From positions 558,001 to 622,000 of the forward strand of contig NC_010545.1 of the NCBI RefSeq assembly GCF_000069945.1: 64,000 bases of DNA, in the 5' to 3' direction. Origin of the DNA: Corynebacterium urealyticum DSM 7109 (GTDB lineage: Bacteria; Actinomycetota; Actinomycetes; Mycobacteriales; Mycobacteriaceae). Shown piece by piece: positions 7,893-17,768 of the stretch. A program made the position numbers and the translations under genes. Under the pieces are notes generated by a model. The model saw nothing but the letters and a program-made list of their open reading frames with translations, had not been told where the DNA came from and searched no databases. Each line of letters begins with the position of its first letter. Positions within the stretch are counted from its first letter, which is position 1.

Positions 7893-8849
7893 GTGGCACC
7901 CATAGCGATTATTACGGTGACGTACTCGCCCGGCGAGTACCTCACAAAGTTCCTGGACTCCATCCCCGCTGCCGCCGTGCAGGGGGCGCACGTCGTCATG
8001 GTCGACAACGGTTCGACAGACGGCGCGCCGGAGGCTGCCGTCGCTGACCGTGGCGGACGTATCAGCGGACCCGGGGCTGAATCCAAGGACGCAGCACCGG
8101 ACGCGGCCGGAAACGAGAAAGAACTGGGCCTGGAGCTGCGCTATTCGGGTGGCAATATCGGCTATGGCTCTGCGATGAACCTCGGCGCCCGTAACCTCCG
8201 CGACCTGCGCGACGCGGGCGAGATCGACGACGAGTTCCTCATCATCTCTAACCCGGATGTCGTCTTTACCCCGGGGTCCATCGACGCGATGCTCGAGTGC
8301 GCCCGTCGCCACCCGCGCGCAGGGGCGATCGGCCCTCTGATCCGCGAAGCCGACGGTTCCGCCTACCCGAGTGCGCGCAGCGTCCCGCGCCTGGGGGCCG
8401 GTATCGGACACGCCCTGCTGGGCGGGGTGTGGCCGTCCAACCCATGGACGAAGCAGTATCGCCACGACGATGACCTGGACCGCGAGCGCGAGGCGGGCTG
8501 GCTCTCTGGCTCCTGCCTGCTGCTGCGGTGGAAGGCCTTCGAGTCGGTCGGCGGTTTCGATGAGCGCTACTTCATGTACATGGAGGACGTGGATCTGGGC
8601 GATCGCCTGGGCCGGGCGGGCTGGCAGAACATCTTTACTCCCACCGCGGAGATCAGCCACGCCAAGGGGCACGCTGCAGGTGAGCACCCGGAGAAGATGC
8701 TGCCCGCCCACCACGAGTCCGCGTACCGCTTCCAGGCCGACCGCCTGCCCGGTGCGAAGAATGCGCCAATCCGATTGCTGCTCAAGGTCGGGCTTACGGT
8801 GCGCGCCAAGGTGTCGGTGTGGCTCGCCGAGCGGAAACGCAAGGGTTAG
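7893..8849 (+). CDS. wbbL: Rhamnosyltransferase of the arabinogalactan linker (GT2)
   Basis: This is a 318-residue family 2 glycosyltransferase. It should transfer rhamnose from dTDP-rhamnose to decaprenyl-PP-GlcNAc on the cytoplasmic side of the membrane. Motifs are AIITVTYSPGEYL, VMVDNGSTDG, ISNPDVVF and the acceptor-side block GGFDERYFMYMEDVDLGDRL with the general-base ED. The start is a GTG supported by the upstream -10 box; no ribosome site is visible. Assignment to WbbL rests on the fold together with the rmlD-wbbL-manC order seen in related genomes. Confidence 0.9.
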   Translation: MAPIAIITVTYSPGEYLTKFLDSIPAAAVQGAHVVMVDNGSTDGAPEAAVADRGGRISGPGAESKDAAPDAAGNEKELGLELRYSGGNIGYGSAMNLGARNLRDLRDAGEIDDEFLIISNPDVVFTPGSIDAMLECARRHPRAGAIGPLIREADGSAYPSARSVPRLGAGIGHALLGGVWPSNPWTKQYRHDDDLDREREAGWLSGSCLLLRWKAFESVGGFDERYFMYMEDVDLGDRLGRAGWQNIFTPTAEISHAKGHAAGEHPEKMLPAHHESAYRFQADRLPGAKNAPIRLLLKVGLTVRAKVSVWLAERKRKG

Positions 8850-9087
8850 CACCGTAAGCGTCCGCGTCGAGATGCGCCATGCCCCGGCGCTGCCCATTAT
8901 CGCCGCGGGGCCTTCTGCCCGGTCCCGGAGAGTGGAGGGGAAATTTGTCCCAGTGTCTCGGCCTCCGGCGTGGAGGCGGGATTATCGCTCGCTGGGGCGC
9001 TAACGTCCCTAGGGACACCAACCCCACGATCAGTCGGCCCCAGCATGGTGCATGGGAGCTGCTCATCCGGGGTGAAGCGAATAGTTT

Positions 9088-9115
9088 TTGACTGTCTACA
9101 GCAGTTGCCGAATAT
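9088..9115 (+). promoter_or_regulatory. Candidate promoter of the manC-like gene
   Basis: TTGACT at 9088-9093 and GAATAT at 9110-9115, with a 16-bp spacer. The predicted transcription start lies within a few bases of the ATG at 9129, so the GAGGGAG at 9116-9122 may or may not be in the message. Confidence 0.5.
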
Positions 9116-9128
9116 GAGGGAGTAAGCG

Positions 9129-10241
9129 ATGGCACAGGTGCCTCAGGACAGCCTTGATACCCGAGCTCTGGCGGAGCAGACTGACGCGGTGATCCTCGTC
9201 GGAGGGAAGGGAACCCGGTTGCGCCCCCTCACCAACAGCATCCCGAAGCCGATGCTTCCGGTGGCGGGAGCCCCGTTCCTGCAGCACCTGCTGGCCCGCA
9301 TCAAGGCTGCGGGGATGACCCACGTGGTGCTGGGCACCAGCTTCAAGGCAGAGGTCTTCGAGCAGTACTTCGGCGATGGCTCCGAGATGGGCCTGGAGAT
9401 CGAGTACGTCGTCGAGGACGAGCCGCTGGGCACCGGCGGCGGCATCCGCAACGTCGCGAGCAAGCTGCGCCACGACCGCGCGATGATCTTCAACGGCGAC
9501 GTGCTGGGCGGCACGGACCTCGGCGCGATCCTGCGCACCCACGTGGAACAGGACGCGGAGGTCACCCTGCACCTGCTGCGCGTGGCCGATCCGCGTGCCT
9601 TCGGCTGTGTGCCGACGGACGAGTCCGGTCGTGTCGAGGCCTTCCTGGAGAAGACGGAGGATCCGCCGACGGACCAGATCAACGCGGGCAGCTACGTCTT
9701 TAATAGGGACGTCATCGAGTCCATCCCACAGGGACGTGCGGTGTCCGTGGAACGGGAGGTCTTCCCGGAGCTGCTGAACCGCGGGGCGCGCGTGTTCGGG
9801 CACGTGGATCAGGCGTACTGGCGCGACCTGGGCACCCCGGGGGACTTCGTGCGCGGTTCCTCCGACCTGGTGCGCGGGATTGCTCCCTCCCCGTTGTTGG
9901 AAGGGCGTCACGGCGAGGCGCTGGTCGACGAGTCCGCTGCGGTGTCCAGCGGTGCGCTGGTTTACGGTGGTTCGGTGATCGGCCGTGGTGCGGAGATCTC
10001 CGGTGGTGCTCGCGTGGAGTCCTCGGTCGTTTTCGACGGCGTGCAGATCGAGGCTGGGGCCACGGTGGAGCGCTGCGTCATCGCGGAAGGCGCGCGCATT
10101 GGGGCGCGGGCGCACCTCGAGGACTGCGTGATCGGCGAGGGGGCCGTGATCGGTGCCCGCTGTGAGCTGGAGTCCGGCGCGCGCGTGTGGCCGGGCGTTG
10201 CGATCCCGGACGGTGGAATCCGCTTCAGCAGTGACGTCTAG
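9129..10241 (+). CDS. manC: Mannose-1-phosphate guanylyltransferase (GDP-mannose pyrophosphorylase)
   Basis: This is a 370-residue nucleotidyltransferase. The signature VGGKGTRLRPLTNSIPKPML lies near residue 23, with the metal-binding MIFNGDVLGG further on. The C-terminal third is a left-handed beta-helix (repeats such as VYGGSVIGRGAEISGGARVE). The reaction GTP + mannose-1-P gives GDP-mannose for lipomannan and phosphatidylinositol mannosides. The fold alone cannot exclude a dTDP-glucose pyrophosphorylase. Location with manB and manA supports the mannose role, equivalent to M. tuberculosis ManB (Rv3264c). Confidence 0.85.
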   Translation: MAQVPQDSLDTRALAEQTDAVILVGGKGTRLRPLTNSIPKPMLPVAGAPFLQHLLARIKAAGMTHVVLGTSFKAEVFEQYFGDGSEMGLEIEYVVEDEPLGTGGGIRNVASKLRHDRAMIFNGDVLGGTDLGAILRTHVEQDAEVTLHLLRVADPRAFGCVPTDESGRVEAFLEKTEDPPTDQINAGSYVFNRDVIESIPQGRAVSVEREVFPELLNRGARVFGHVDQAYWRDLGTPGDFVRGSSDLVRGIAPSPLLEGRHGEALVDESAAVSSGALVYGGSVIGRGAEISGGARVESSVVFDGVQIEAGATVERCVIAEGARIGARAHLEDCVIGEGAVIGARCELESGARVWPGVAIPDGGIRFSSDV

Positions 10242-10670
10242 CGCGGCCTGGTCGCGCTAGGGGCGGGGCCGGTAGAGCCCACCGGCGACACCGGTGAGGC
10301 GTCATGCTGGCCCTGCGGCGGGACTTTCGGGGGTGGAAATAAAATTTCTTCGAATTTCCAATATCTTGTGCGCAGAGCGTAAGTTCCACTGATTGTAGGC
10401 CTATATGTAGTGGTTCCAGTGGGGGCGTGCGGGATATCTCGTTACCTTCGAACGCCTGTTCTAGCTGTCTGCTGCGGACGATATAGTGGCCCCTGTGACA
10501 GCTGTGGCTTTTGGGGCGGGCGGGTTTTTCAGAAAGTTTGACGCGACGTAACTACACGTGTGTAATCTTCGATATAGCTGCAATAACAACACACCCGGTG
10601 AGGCGCTTGACTTTCACCTCAGGCGATACCTTTACAGCACCGGGAGTGGGGACCAGTAAGGAGAATTGCC
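10242..10670. other. Long intergenic leader upstream of whiB2
   Basis: This 429-bp region holds no credible gene. It is locally A+T-rich (10336-10400) in a G+C-rich setting. It contains short inverted repeats (AAATT / AATTT around 10342-10357; CCACT / AGTGG around 10388-10415), a LexA-like box at 10448-10463 and a TTGACT at 10607-10612. The ribosome site AAGGAG at 10659-10664 serves the GTG at 10671. A long regulated leader or several promoters are likely. Confidence 0.6.
10448..10463. promoter_or_regulatory. Candidate LexA (SOS) box
   Basis: TCGAAC-GCCT-GTTCTA matches the actinobacterial LexA palindrome TCGAAC-N4-GTTCGA at 11 of 12 arm positions. It is about 210 bp upstream of whiB2. Whether it is used is unknown. 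Confidence 0.5.
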
Positions 10671-11036
10671 GTGGATAAGCCAGCGAGCTCGGCCTATCCC
10701 ACCCCGCCGCAGCAGGGGTCAGCGGCAATGGAAAGGGAGGCTCGAGTGGACACCGGTGCCCGCCAGCACAACCTCTTCGACCTTACGCAAGACTTCGACA
10801 AGCTCTTCGACGCCGTGGAGCAGGACTGGCAAGAGCAGGCGCTGTGCGCCCAGACGGACCCGGAGGCCTTCTTTCCGGAGAAGGGTGGCTCCACCCGCGA
10901 GGCTAAGCGGATCTGCATGGCCTGCGGCGTGCGAGATGAGTGCCTCGAGTACGCCCTCGCTAATGACGAGCGCTTCGGCATCTGGGGCGGCCTCTCCGAG
11001 CGCGAGCGACGCAAGCTGAAGAAGCGCCTCGGCTAA
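10671..11036 (+). CDS. whiB2: WhiB-family iron-sulfur regulator, WhiB2/WhmD type
   Basis: This is a 121-residue regulator with the four WhiB cysteines: one in QALCAQTDPEAFFPEKGG, then CMACGVRDEC. The G-G-x-x-E-R turn (FGIWGGLSERERRKLKKRLG) and a basic tail for DNA binding follow. It should bind a [4Fe-4S] cluster and control division or septation genes as its mycobacterial counterpart WhmD does. The start is GTG with AAGGAG upstream. The position between manC-like and the DUF3499 gene matches whiB2 in M. tuberculosis. A strong terminator follows, so it is monocistronic. Confidence 0.93.
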   Translation: MDKPASSAYPTPPQQGSAAMEREARVDTGARQHNLFDLTQDFDKLFDAVEQDWQEQALCAQTDPEAFFPEKGGSTREAKRICMACGVRDECLEYALANDERFGIWGGLSERERRKLKKRLG

Positions 11037-11083
11037 CCCCAGGACTACACGCACGGCCGCCATGGCTGCATCGCACGTGTGAC

Positions 11084-11127
11084 CTCACGCGACCTGAACG
11101 GGACCGCGTGAGTTTTTCTTTTCTTTA
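11084..11127 (+). terminator. Terminator of whiB2
   Basis: Perfect 8-bp stem CTCACGCG / CGCGTGAG with a 13-base loop, then TTTTTCTTTTCTTT. It is one of the clearest terminators in the window. Confidence 0.85.
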
Positions 11128-11160
11128 GGCAGCTACCAAGAGCTTCCGCGCAGTGGCCGA

Positions 11161-11625
11161 CTAGCGATCCCAGTCGAAGCGTGGGTCGATGGTCTCCGGG
11201 CCGACGTTCAAATAATGCGCGACCAACCGGGTCACGATATAGCGGAGCATGTCCGCCCGCTCCTCCTTGCTGCGCGCCCGCATCTCCACGGGGCGGCGAA
11301 ACACGATCAGCCGGGGACGGGTGGGGGAGCCGCTGGAATCCACGCCCGCGGGGATCAGCCGACCCAGTGGCACCTTGCCGTCGGCGACAACATCCGAGGG
11401 CCACTGCGTGTAGCCGTGCTGCAGGCGCATGCGGGGGACCAGGTCCACCGCCAGGTCCAGGGAGGCGAGCTGATCGTCGAAGCGATCGAGTATCCGCTCG
11501 TAGGCATCCAGCACCGCCTGATCGAAGTCCTCAGAGCGGGTCCGGTAGCGCGGCAGATCCGGCAGCAAAATGCCGCGCGGGCCGCGCCCCCGGGAGTCGT
11601 TCCTCACTCTGCGGATGTGGCTCAT
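11161..11625 (-). CDS. Metallopeptidase-family (zincin-like) protein lacking the HExxH motif
   Basis: This 154-residue protein resembles the actinobacterial Rv3259 family, placed with minimal zincins (PF06262). The region where a zincin carries HExxH reads IVTRLVAHYLNVGPET here, with only one His and no Glu, so peptidase activity is doubtful. The gene is divergent from the DUF3499 gene. The start at 11625 is preferred because TAGGCT lies 8 bases upstream; a longer start at 11685 would overlap the neighbour's promoter. Its function is unknown. Confidence 0.75.
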   Translation of the reverse strand: MSHIRRVRNDSRGRGPRGILLPDLPRYRTRSEDFDQAVLDAYERILDRFDDQLASLDLAVDLVPRMRLQHGYTQWPSDVVADGKVPLGRLIPAGVDSSGSPTRPRLIVFRRPVEMRARSKEERADMLRYIVTRLVAHYLNVGPETIDPRFDWDR

Positions 11626-11633
11626 GAGTATTG

Positions 11634-11639
11634 AGCCTA
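11634..11639 (-). promoter_or_regulatory. -10 box of the Rv3259-like gene
   Basis: TAGGCT on the minus strand, 8 bases before the ATG at 11625. Confidence 0.45.
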
Positions 11640-11700
11640 CGCGGTCGGTGGGCTTGCGCCCCGCGGCGCGCGGGCAGATGTACAAGCTGGTGAATCTGGC

Positions 11701-11706
11701 TAAGAT
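11701..11706 (+). promoter_or_regulatory. -10 box, leaderless start of the DUF3499 gene
   Basis: TAAGAT followed by 7 bases and the GTG at 11714. It makes the GTG a better start than the ATG at 11705, which lies inside the box. Confidence 0.5.
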
Positions 11707-11713
11707 GTTCCGC

Positions 11714-12187
11714 GTGACTGTACACCGAAATTGCTCCCGCCCCGGCTGCCAGCGCCCGGCCGCGGCGACGTTGGAGTTTAATTACGCGGATCAGATCGCC
11801 ATCATCGGACCGCTGCAGCCGGCCGGCAATCCCCACCGCTGGGATCTGTGCGAGGACCACGTGGAACGCACGTCCGTCCCGCAGGGGTGGCGCCTCGTCC
11901 GTAAGACTGAGGACGCAACCTTGCCACCGGCACTTGGCGGCGCGAGCGCCGTCGGGGCGGCTGACGGCCACGCGGCGGACGACGAGGCTGATGAGGAGGA
12001 GCTCCTCGCCCTCGCCGAGGCGGTGCAGCAGGCCTATGAGGAGTCCGGCGAGCTGCCGAACGACCCGGGCCCGCGCCTCGTGCGCCGCGAGGAGATCCCG
12101 CTGCCCACCGGCCACCACCCGGCCCGCGGCAACCTGCCGAGCAGTCGCCCCCGCCGCCACCTGCGTGCGGTGCAGGAAAACGACTAG
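11714..12187 (+). CDS. DUF3499 family protein (Rv3258c-like)
   Basis: This 157-residue conserved actinobacterial protein has no known function. The N-terminal part has a zinc-ribbon look: CSRPGCQRPAAATLEFNYAD, then RWDLCEDHVERTSVPQGW with another Cys and His. The C-terminal half is acidic, then basic (SSRPRRHLRAVQEND), and poorly conserved. It lies between the whiB2/Rv3259-like genes and manB, as in mycobacteria. A zinc-binding structural role is inferred from the Cys/His spacing only. Confidence 0.82.
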   Translation: MTVHRNCSRPGCQRPAAATLEFNYADQIAIIGPLQPAGNPHRWDLCEDHVERTSVPQGWRLVRKTEDATLPPALGGASAVGAADGHAADDEADEEELLALAEAVQQAYEESGELPNDPGPRLVRREEIPLPTGHHPARGNLPSSRPRRHLRAVQEND

Positions 12188-12263
12188 AATCTGACCCAGA
12201 ACCAACGCCGACCCCGCCCGACCGCCCAGCCTGCGCTGGGCAGCATTGCAATCAGGAGAATAT

Positions 12264-13652
12264 ATGGCACAGCAGTCCGCCCAGCGCGATATCGACGCCG
12301 TGAACGCCGTCATCAAGGCCTACGACGTCCGGGGTGTGGTCGGCGACCAGGAAGGCCAGATCAACGAGGACTTCGTCCGCGACGTCGGAGCCTCCTTCGC
12401 CCGCCTCATGCGCGCCGAGGGCGCGAAGAGCGTGGTCGTTGGCCACGACATGCGCGATAGCTCCCCGGGCTTGGCCGCCGCCTTCATCGAGGGCGTGACC
12501 GCCCAGGGGCTGGACGCCGTGAACCTCGGCCTGACGAGCACCGACGAGCTGTACTACGCGGCGGGCGTGGGGGAGTGCCCGGGTGCGATGTTCACCGCCT
12601 CCCACAACCCGGCCCAGTACAACGGCATTAAGCTCTGCCGCGCCGGTGCCAAGCCGGTCGGCCAGGGCACGGGTCTCGAGCGCATCGTGGAGGAGCTCGT
12701 CGCTGGCGTTCCGTCCTACGACGGCGAGCCGGGGACGTCCTCCGAGAAGGATGTTCTCGACGGCTACGCGGACTACCTGCTCTCCCTGGTGCCGATGGAC
12801 ATCCGCCCGCTGAAGGTCGCGGTGGACGCCGGTAACGGCATGGGCGGGCTGACCGTCCCGGCCGTGTTCGGCAAGCTGCCGGTGGAGCTGAAGGACCTCT
12901 ACTTCGAACTGGACGGCAACTTCCCGAACCACGAGGCCAATCCGCTGGAGCCGAAGAACCTGGTGGACCTACAGAAGTTCACCGTCGATAACGGCTGCGA
13001 CCTGGGCATCGCCTTCGACGGCGACGCTGATCGCTGCTTCATCGTCGACGAGAACGGTGACGCGGTCAGCCCGTCCACGGTCTGCGCGATGATCGCTGAG
13101 CGCTACCTGGGCCAGCATCCGGGCGCGACGATCATCCACAACCTCATCACCTCGAAGTCCGTCCCGGAGATCGTCTCCGAGCTGGGCGGCACCCCGGTGC
13201 GCACCCGCGTGGGGCACTCCTTCATCAAGGCGAAGATGGCCGAGACGGGCGCGGTCTTTGGCGGCGAGCACTCCGCGCACTACTACTTCTCGGACTTCTT
13301 CAACGCGGACTCCGGCATGCTGGCTGCGCTGCACGTACTGGCCACCCTCGGGGCGCAGGATAAGCCGCTCTCCGAGCTGAAGGGCAAGTACGAGCGCTAC
13401 ATCGCCTCCGGCGAGATCAACTCCGAGGTCGCGGATCAGGCCGCCAGCACCAAGGCGGTCGTGGAGGCCTTCGCGGATCGCACGGAGAGCAGCGACGACA
13501 TGGACGGCGTGACCGTCGAGCTGACCGGCGGTGCGTGGTTCAACGTGCGCGCGTCGAACACCGAGCCACTGCTGCGCCTCAACGCCGAGGCGGCGACCCA
13601 GGAAGAAGTGGACGCGATCGTCGAGGAGGCCCTGCGTCACATCCGTGGCTAG
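12264..13652 (+). CDS. manB: Phosphomannomutase/phosphoglucomutase
   Basis: This is a 462-residue alpha-D-phosphohexomutase converting mannose-6-P to mannose-1-P for GDP-mannose. Motifs in order are the phosphoserine loop MFTASHNPAQYNG, the metal loop AFDGDADRCF, the sugar-binding loop GGEHSAHYYF and the phosphate-binding RASNTEPLLRLN. The start at 12264 has AGGAG at a good distance; an upstream in-frame ATG at 12246 lacks one. It stands between manC-like and manA, so the window encodes the mannose route from fructose-6-P to GDP-mannose. The equivalent M. tuberculosis gene is Rv3257c. Confidence 0.95.
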   Translation: MAQQSAQRDIDAVNAVIKAYDVRGVVGDQEGQINEDFVRDVGASFARLMRAEGAKSVVVGHDMRDSSPGLAAAFIEGVTAQGLDAVNLGLTSTDELYYAAGVGECPGAMFTASHNPAQYNGIKLCRAGAKPVGQGTGLERIVEELVAGVPSYDGEPGTSSEKDVLDGYADYLLSLVPMDIRPLKVAVDAGNGMGGLTVPAVFGKLPVELKDLYFELDGNFPNHEANPLEPKNLVDLQKFTVDNGCDLGIAFDGDADRCFIVDENGDAVSPSTVCAMIAERYLGQHPGATIIHNLITSKSVPEIVSELGGTPVRTRVGHSFIKAKMAETGAVFGGEHSAHYYFSDFFNADSGMLAALHVLATLGAQDKPLSELKGKYERYIASGEINSEVADQAASTKAVVEAFADRTESSDDMDGVTVELTGGAWFNVRASNTEPLLRLNAEAATQEEVDAIVEEALRHIRG

Positions 13653-13781
13653 CTGCGGAAACGCCGCGGGCGCGCCCCGCGGATTACCGCCGGCGGGCGG
13701 GTGAGAGGCTAGAATAGCCGGCTAGTTGAATGGCCGACCCCGCAGCGGTAAGCGGTCGACGAGCGTTGAAGGCTGAGGAAA

Positions 13782-15053
13782 GTGTATCTACTGAAGGGCA
13801 ACATCCACTCTTTCGAGTGGGGCTCCACTGAACTCCTTGCAGGAGTCATGGGGCGCCCTTCGCCGACCCCGGAACGCGAGGCGGAAGCGTGGTTTGGCGC
13901 GCACCCGGGCGGTCCCAGCGAAATTCTTGCGGGCCCTTCCGGTGCAGGATCGGGGCTGCCCCACGACCTGGCCGAGGCTATTAGCCAGGACCCGGCGGGC
14001 CAGCTGGGACCGGACCTGGCTGAGCTGCCCTTCCTGGTGAAGCTGCTGGCCGCCGATAAGGCGCTGAGCATCCAGGCGCACCCCTCCAAGGCGCAGGCCG
14101 AGGCCGGGTTCGCCGCGGAGAATGCCGCCGGGCTGCCGGCTGGTGATCCGACGCGTAATTACCAGGATAAGAACCATAAACCGGAGCTGCTCGTCGCGCT
14201 GACGGAGTTCCACGCGCTCGCTGGCTTCCGGCCAGTGGCGCAGACCGTGGAGCTGCTGCGCGAACTGGACGTGCCGGAGCTGGCCCCGCAGTGCGAGGCG
14301 CTCGCGGCCACCCTGCCGGGGGCGGAAGGTAGTGCGGCTCGGGTCACCGAGTCGGCTGCCCTGCGCGAGGTGCTGGGCGAGTGGCTGAGCCTCTCGCCCG
14401 CCGATGCTGAGGGGCGCGTCGCCGCCCTGCTTCAGCGCTGCGAACCGCTGCGCGGGGAGCCGGGCATCTTGGGCGAGGCGGCCCGCACGGTGGTGGAGCT
14501 GCAGCGTGATTACCCTTCCGACCCGGGCATCCTGGTCGCCCTGCTGCTCAATCGCGTGTCCCTGCGCCCCGGGGAGGCGGTGTTCCTTGCCGCCGGCCAG
14601 CTGCACGCCTACCTGAAGGGCATGGGCGTGGAGGTCATGGCGAACTCCAATAACGTGCTGCGCGGCGGCCTGACCGCCAAGCACATGGATGTCGCCGAGC
14701 TGCTCAATATCTTGGACGCCTCGCCTCTTGCCGAGCCGCGCTGCGAGGTTTTCGCTGACGGCGACCAGGCGACGGCTGAGTACCGCACCCCGGTGGCGGA
14801 CTTCCGGGTGCGCACGCTGCGACCGGGGGCCAGCATGGTGATCGAGGAGCCCGCGGTGGTTCTGGCCGCTGGCGGTGAAGTAACGGTGACGTCAGCGACG
14901 CAGGAGCTGCCCGTCGCCTCCGGTTCCGCCGTGTGGGTGGGAGCCGCCGACGGCCGCGTGTCCGTTACTGCTCGCGGTGAGGGGGCCCGGGAGTCTGAGT
15001 TCGACGCCACCGCCTTTATCGTGACCGTTGGCGACGCCGCCGCGCTCGACTAA
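13782..15053 (+). CDS. manA: Mannose-6-phosphate isomerase
   Basis: This is a 423-residue type I phosphomannose isomerase (fructose-6-P to mannose-6-P). The zinc-binding motifs are IQAHPSKAQAEAGF and NHKPELLVALTEFHALAGF, followed by FLAAGQLHAYLKGMGVEVMA with the active-site His. The start is GTG with a GAGGAA ribosome site. It follows manB by 129 bp. The SIS-domain gene that I recall between these two genes in M. tuberculosis (Rv3256c) is not present. Confidence 0.94.
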   Translation: MYLLKGNIHSFEWGSTELLAGVMGRPSPTPEREAEAWFGAHPGGPSEILAGPSGAGSGLPHDLAEAISQDPAGQLGPDLAELPFLVKLLAADKALSIQAHPSKAQAEAGFAAENAAGLPAGDPTRNYQDKNHKPELLVALTEFHALAGFRPVAQTVELLRELDVPELAPQCEALAATLPGAEGSAARVTESAALREVLGEWLSLSPADAEGRVAALLQRCEPLRGEPGILGEAARTVVELQRDYPSDPGILVALLLNRVSLRPGEAVFLAAGQLHAYLKGMGVEVMANSNNVLRGGLTAKHMDVAELLNILDASPLAEPRCEVFADGDQATAEYRTPVADFRVRTLRPGASMVIEEPAVVLAAGGEVTVTSATQELPVASGSAVWVGAADGRVSVTARGEGARESEFDATAFIVTVGDAAALD

Positions 15054-15122
15054 TCTCGCCGCGACGGTGTTGTTCAGCCGCGCAGAGTTAAAACCGCGCT
15101 CGCGAAAGGATCCCGCGTGAAG

Positions 15123-15150
15123 GGAGCGGGGAAGGAAACCGCTCCTGCGC
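15123..15150 (+). terminator. Weak hairpin terminator after manA
   Basis: Stem GGAGCGG / CCGCTCC with a 9-base loop, followed only by TGCGCTTT. It lies between manA and the convergent proline-rich gene. The short T run makes it weak. Confidence 0.4.
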
Positions 15151-15151
15151 T

Positions 15152-15970
15152 TTAGCGCTGTGGGCGGGGCTTTGGATCGGGGGTGGGGGCCACCTCAGGC
15201 TGGGAGTCGCCCTTCTTCTCTGCTCCCTCGCCGTCGGCCTTGGTGCCGTTACCCGGCTTCGTGGACGGGGCGGGCGTACCGCCCTGGCCACTGTCGCTCG
15301 AGCCTGCGTTCGGACGATCCGGCTGCTGGCCTGGGTCGACCTCGCCGCCGCCCGGCTTCGTGGGCTTATCGTCCGGCACGCTTGGCTTCGGAGTCGTCGG
15401 ATTGGACGGCTTCGGATTGTTGGTAGTCGGAGGCTTCCCAGGAACGCCCGGCAGCGTGGATGGCCACTCGGTGGGCAGGGGCGGGAGCTTGATGTCCGGA
15501 ATCTGCGATTGGTTCGGAAGGCTGTTCTGGGACGGTACGGACGAGTCGGTGGGCTCTGCGTCCTCCACGATCGTCTGCTGCGGGGAAGGCGCCTGGTAGC
15601 CGCCCCGCCAGGTGTCCGGCGGCAGCAGCGGGTCATTACCCAGCGGGGCGAGGTTGCCGCCACGGGCGAGCGCATCGATCTTCTCGGTCGGATCTGCCGG
15701 AGCTCCGTTGCTGCCCCCATCCTGCTCCGGTGCGGGGGAGGAGGTGGAACGGGTGGCCTTCGAGCTGGAGCTTGTGGCGGTGGACCGGGAGGCCTGATCG
15801 CTAGCGAGCTGGCTCGTCGCAGCGGTGCTCATTTCGTCCGGGTCGGCCGCGGTGTTGGACACCGCGGAATTCCAGGTCCAGGCGGTGATACCCACAGCGA
15901 GGGTCAAACCGGCAGCGACGAAGCTGAGGATGCCCTTGGAACCAGAGCGTGGCTCGTCCGTGTTAGTCAC
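15152..15970 (-). CDS. Membrane-anchored proline-rich protein of unknown function
   Basis: This 272-residue protein has one membrane segment near residues 15-35 ([20 protein letters not shown]), then a Ser/Thr-rich region and a long Pro/Thr/Lys/Gly-rich tail ([20 protein letters not shown]). It looks like a type II-anchored extracytoplasmic protein with a disordered wall-spanning part. The start at GTG 15970 is preferred because AAGGAGG lies 8 bases upstream; an ATG at 15991 precedes that site. No enzymatic domain is seen. It stands alone, divergent from sahH. Confidence 0.65.
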   Translation of the reverse strand: MTNTDEPRSGSKGILSFVAAGLTLAVGITAWTWNSAVSNTAADPDEMSTAATSQLASDQASRSTATSSSSKATRSTSSPAPEQDGGSNGAPADPTEKIDALARGGNLAPLGNDPLLPPDTWRGGYQAPSPQQTIVEDAEPTDSSVPSQNSLPNQSQIPDIKLPPLPTEWPSTLPGVPGKPPTTNNPKPSNPTTPKPSVPDDKPTKPGGGEVDPGQQPDRPNAGSSDSGQGGTPAPSTKPGNGTKADGEGAEKKGDSQPEVAPTPDPKPRPQR

Positions 15971-16217
15971 GGCGCTATCCTCCTTCGTCATCTTCGGTTG
16001 CGTGTTTATGTCGCGTGACCGTGCAGTGTGTTTGTGCAGGGGCCGATCGACACCATTTATAACGTTTTCATTACGCTATCTGATTTCGGCAGCTCACGCC
16101 ACCCCCAACGCGAGATTATTTCCCACCTCACCCGTGCCCAGGGCGGCACCGTGTCGGGCGAGACGGCTAGACTTGGGCAAGTTAAAGCATTCGGCACCCC
16201 AAGGAGAGTATTCGAAT

Positions 16218-17705
<1,488 letters not shown>

Positions 17706-17768
17706 AGGCACGTCCCCGCCCGTTGCTGGGGCGGGGAACGGTAGGAAAGTAGAGACCGAGAAGAACCC

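Noticed and set aside
11570..11713. Longer N-terminus for the DUF3499 protein from 11570
   Set aside because: It would overlap the divergent Rv3259-like gene and its promoter, and the extra residues show no conservation pattern. The GTG at 11714 fits the -10 spacing.
16160..16217. McbR-type or riboswitch control of sahH
   Set aside because: A TAGAC occurs at 16168-16172, but the second half-site (GTCTA) is missing at the right spacing, and no structured leader of SAM or SAH riboswitch type can be drawn.
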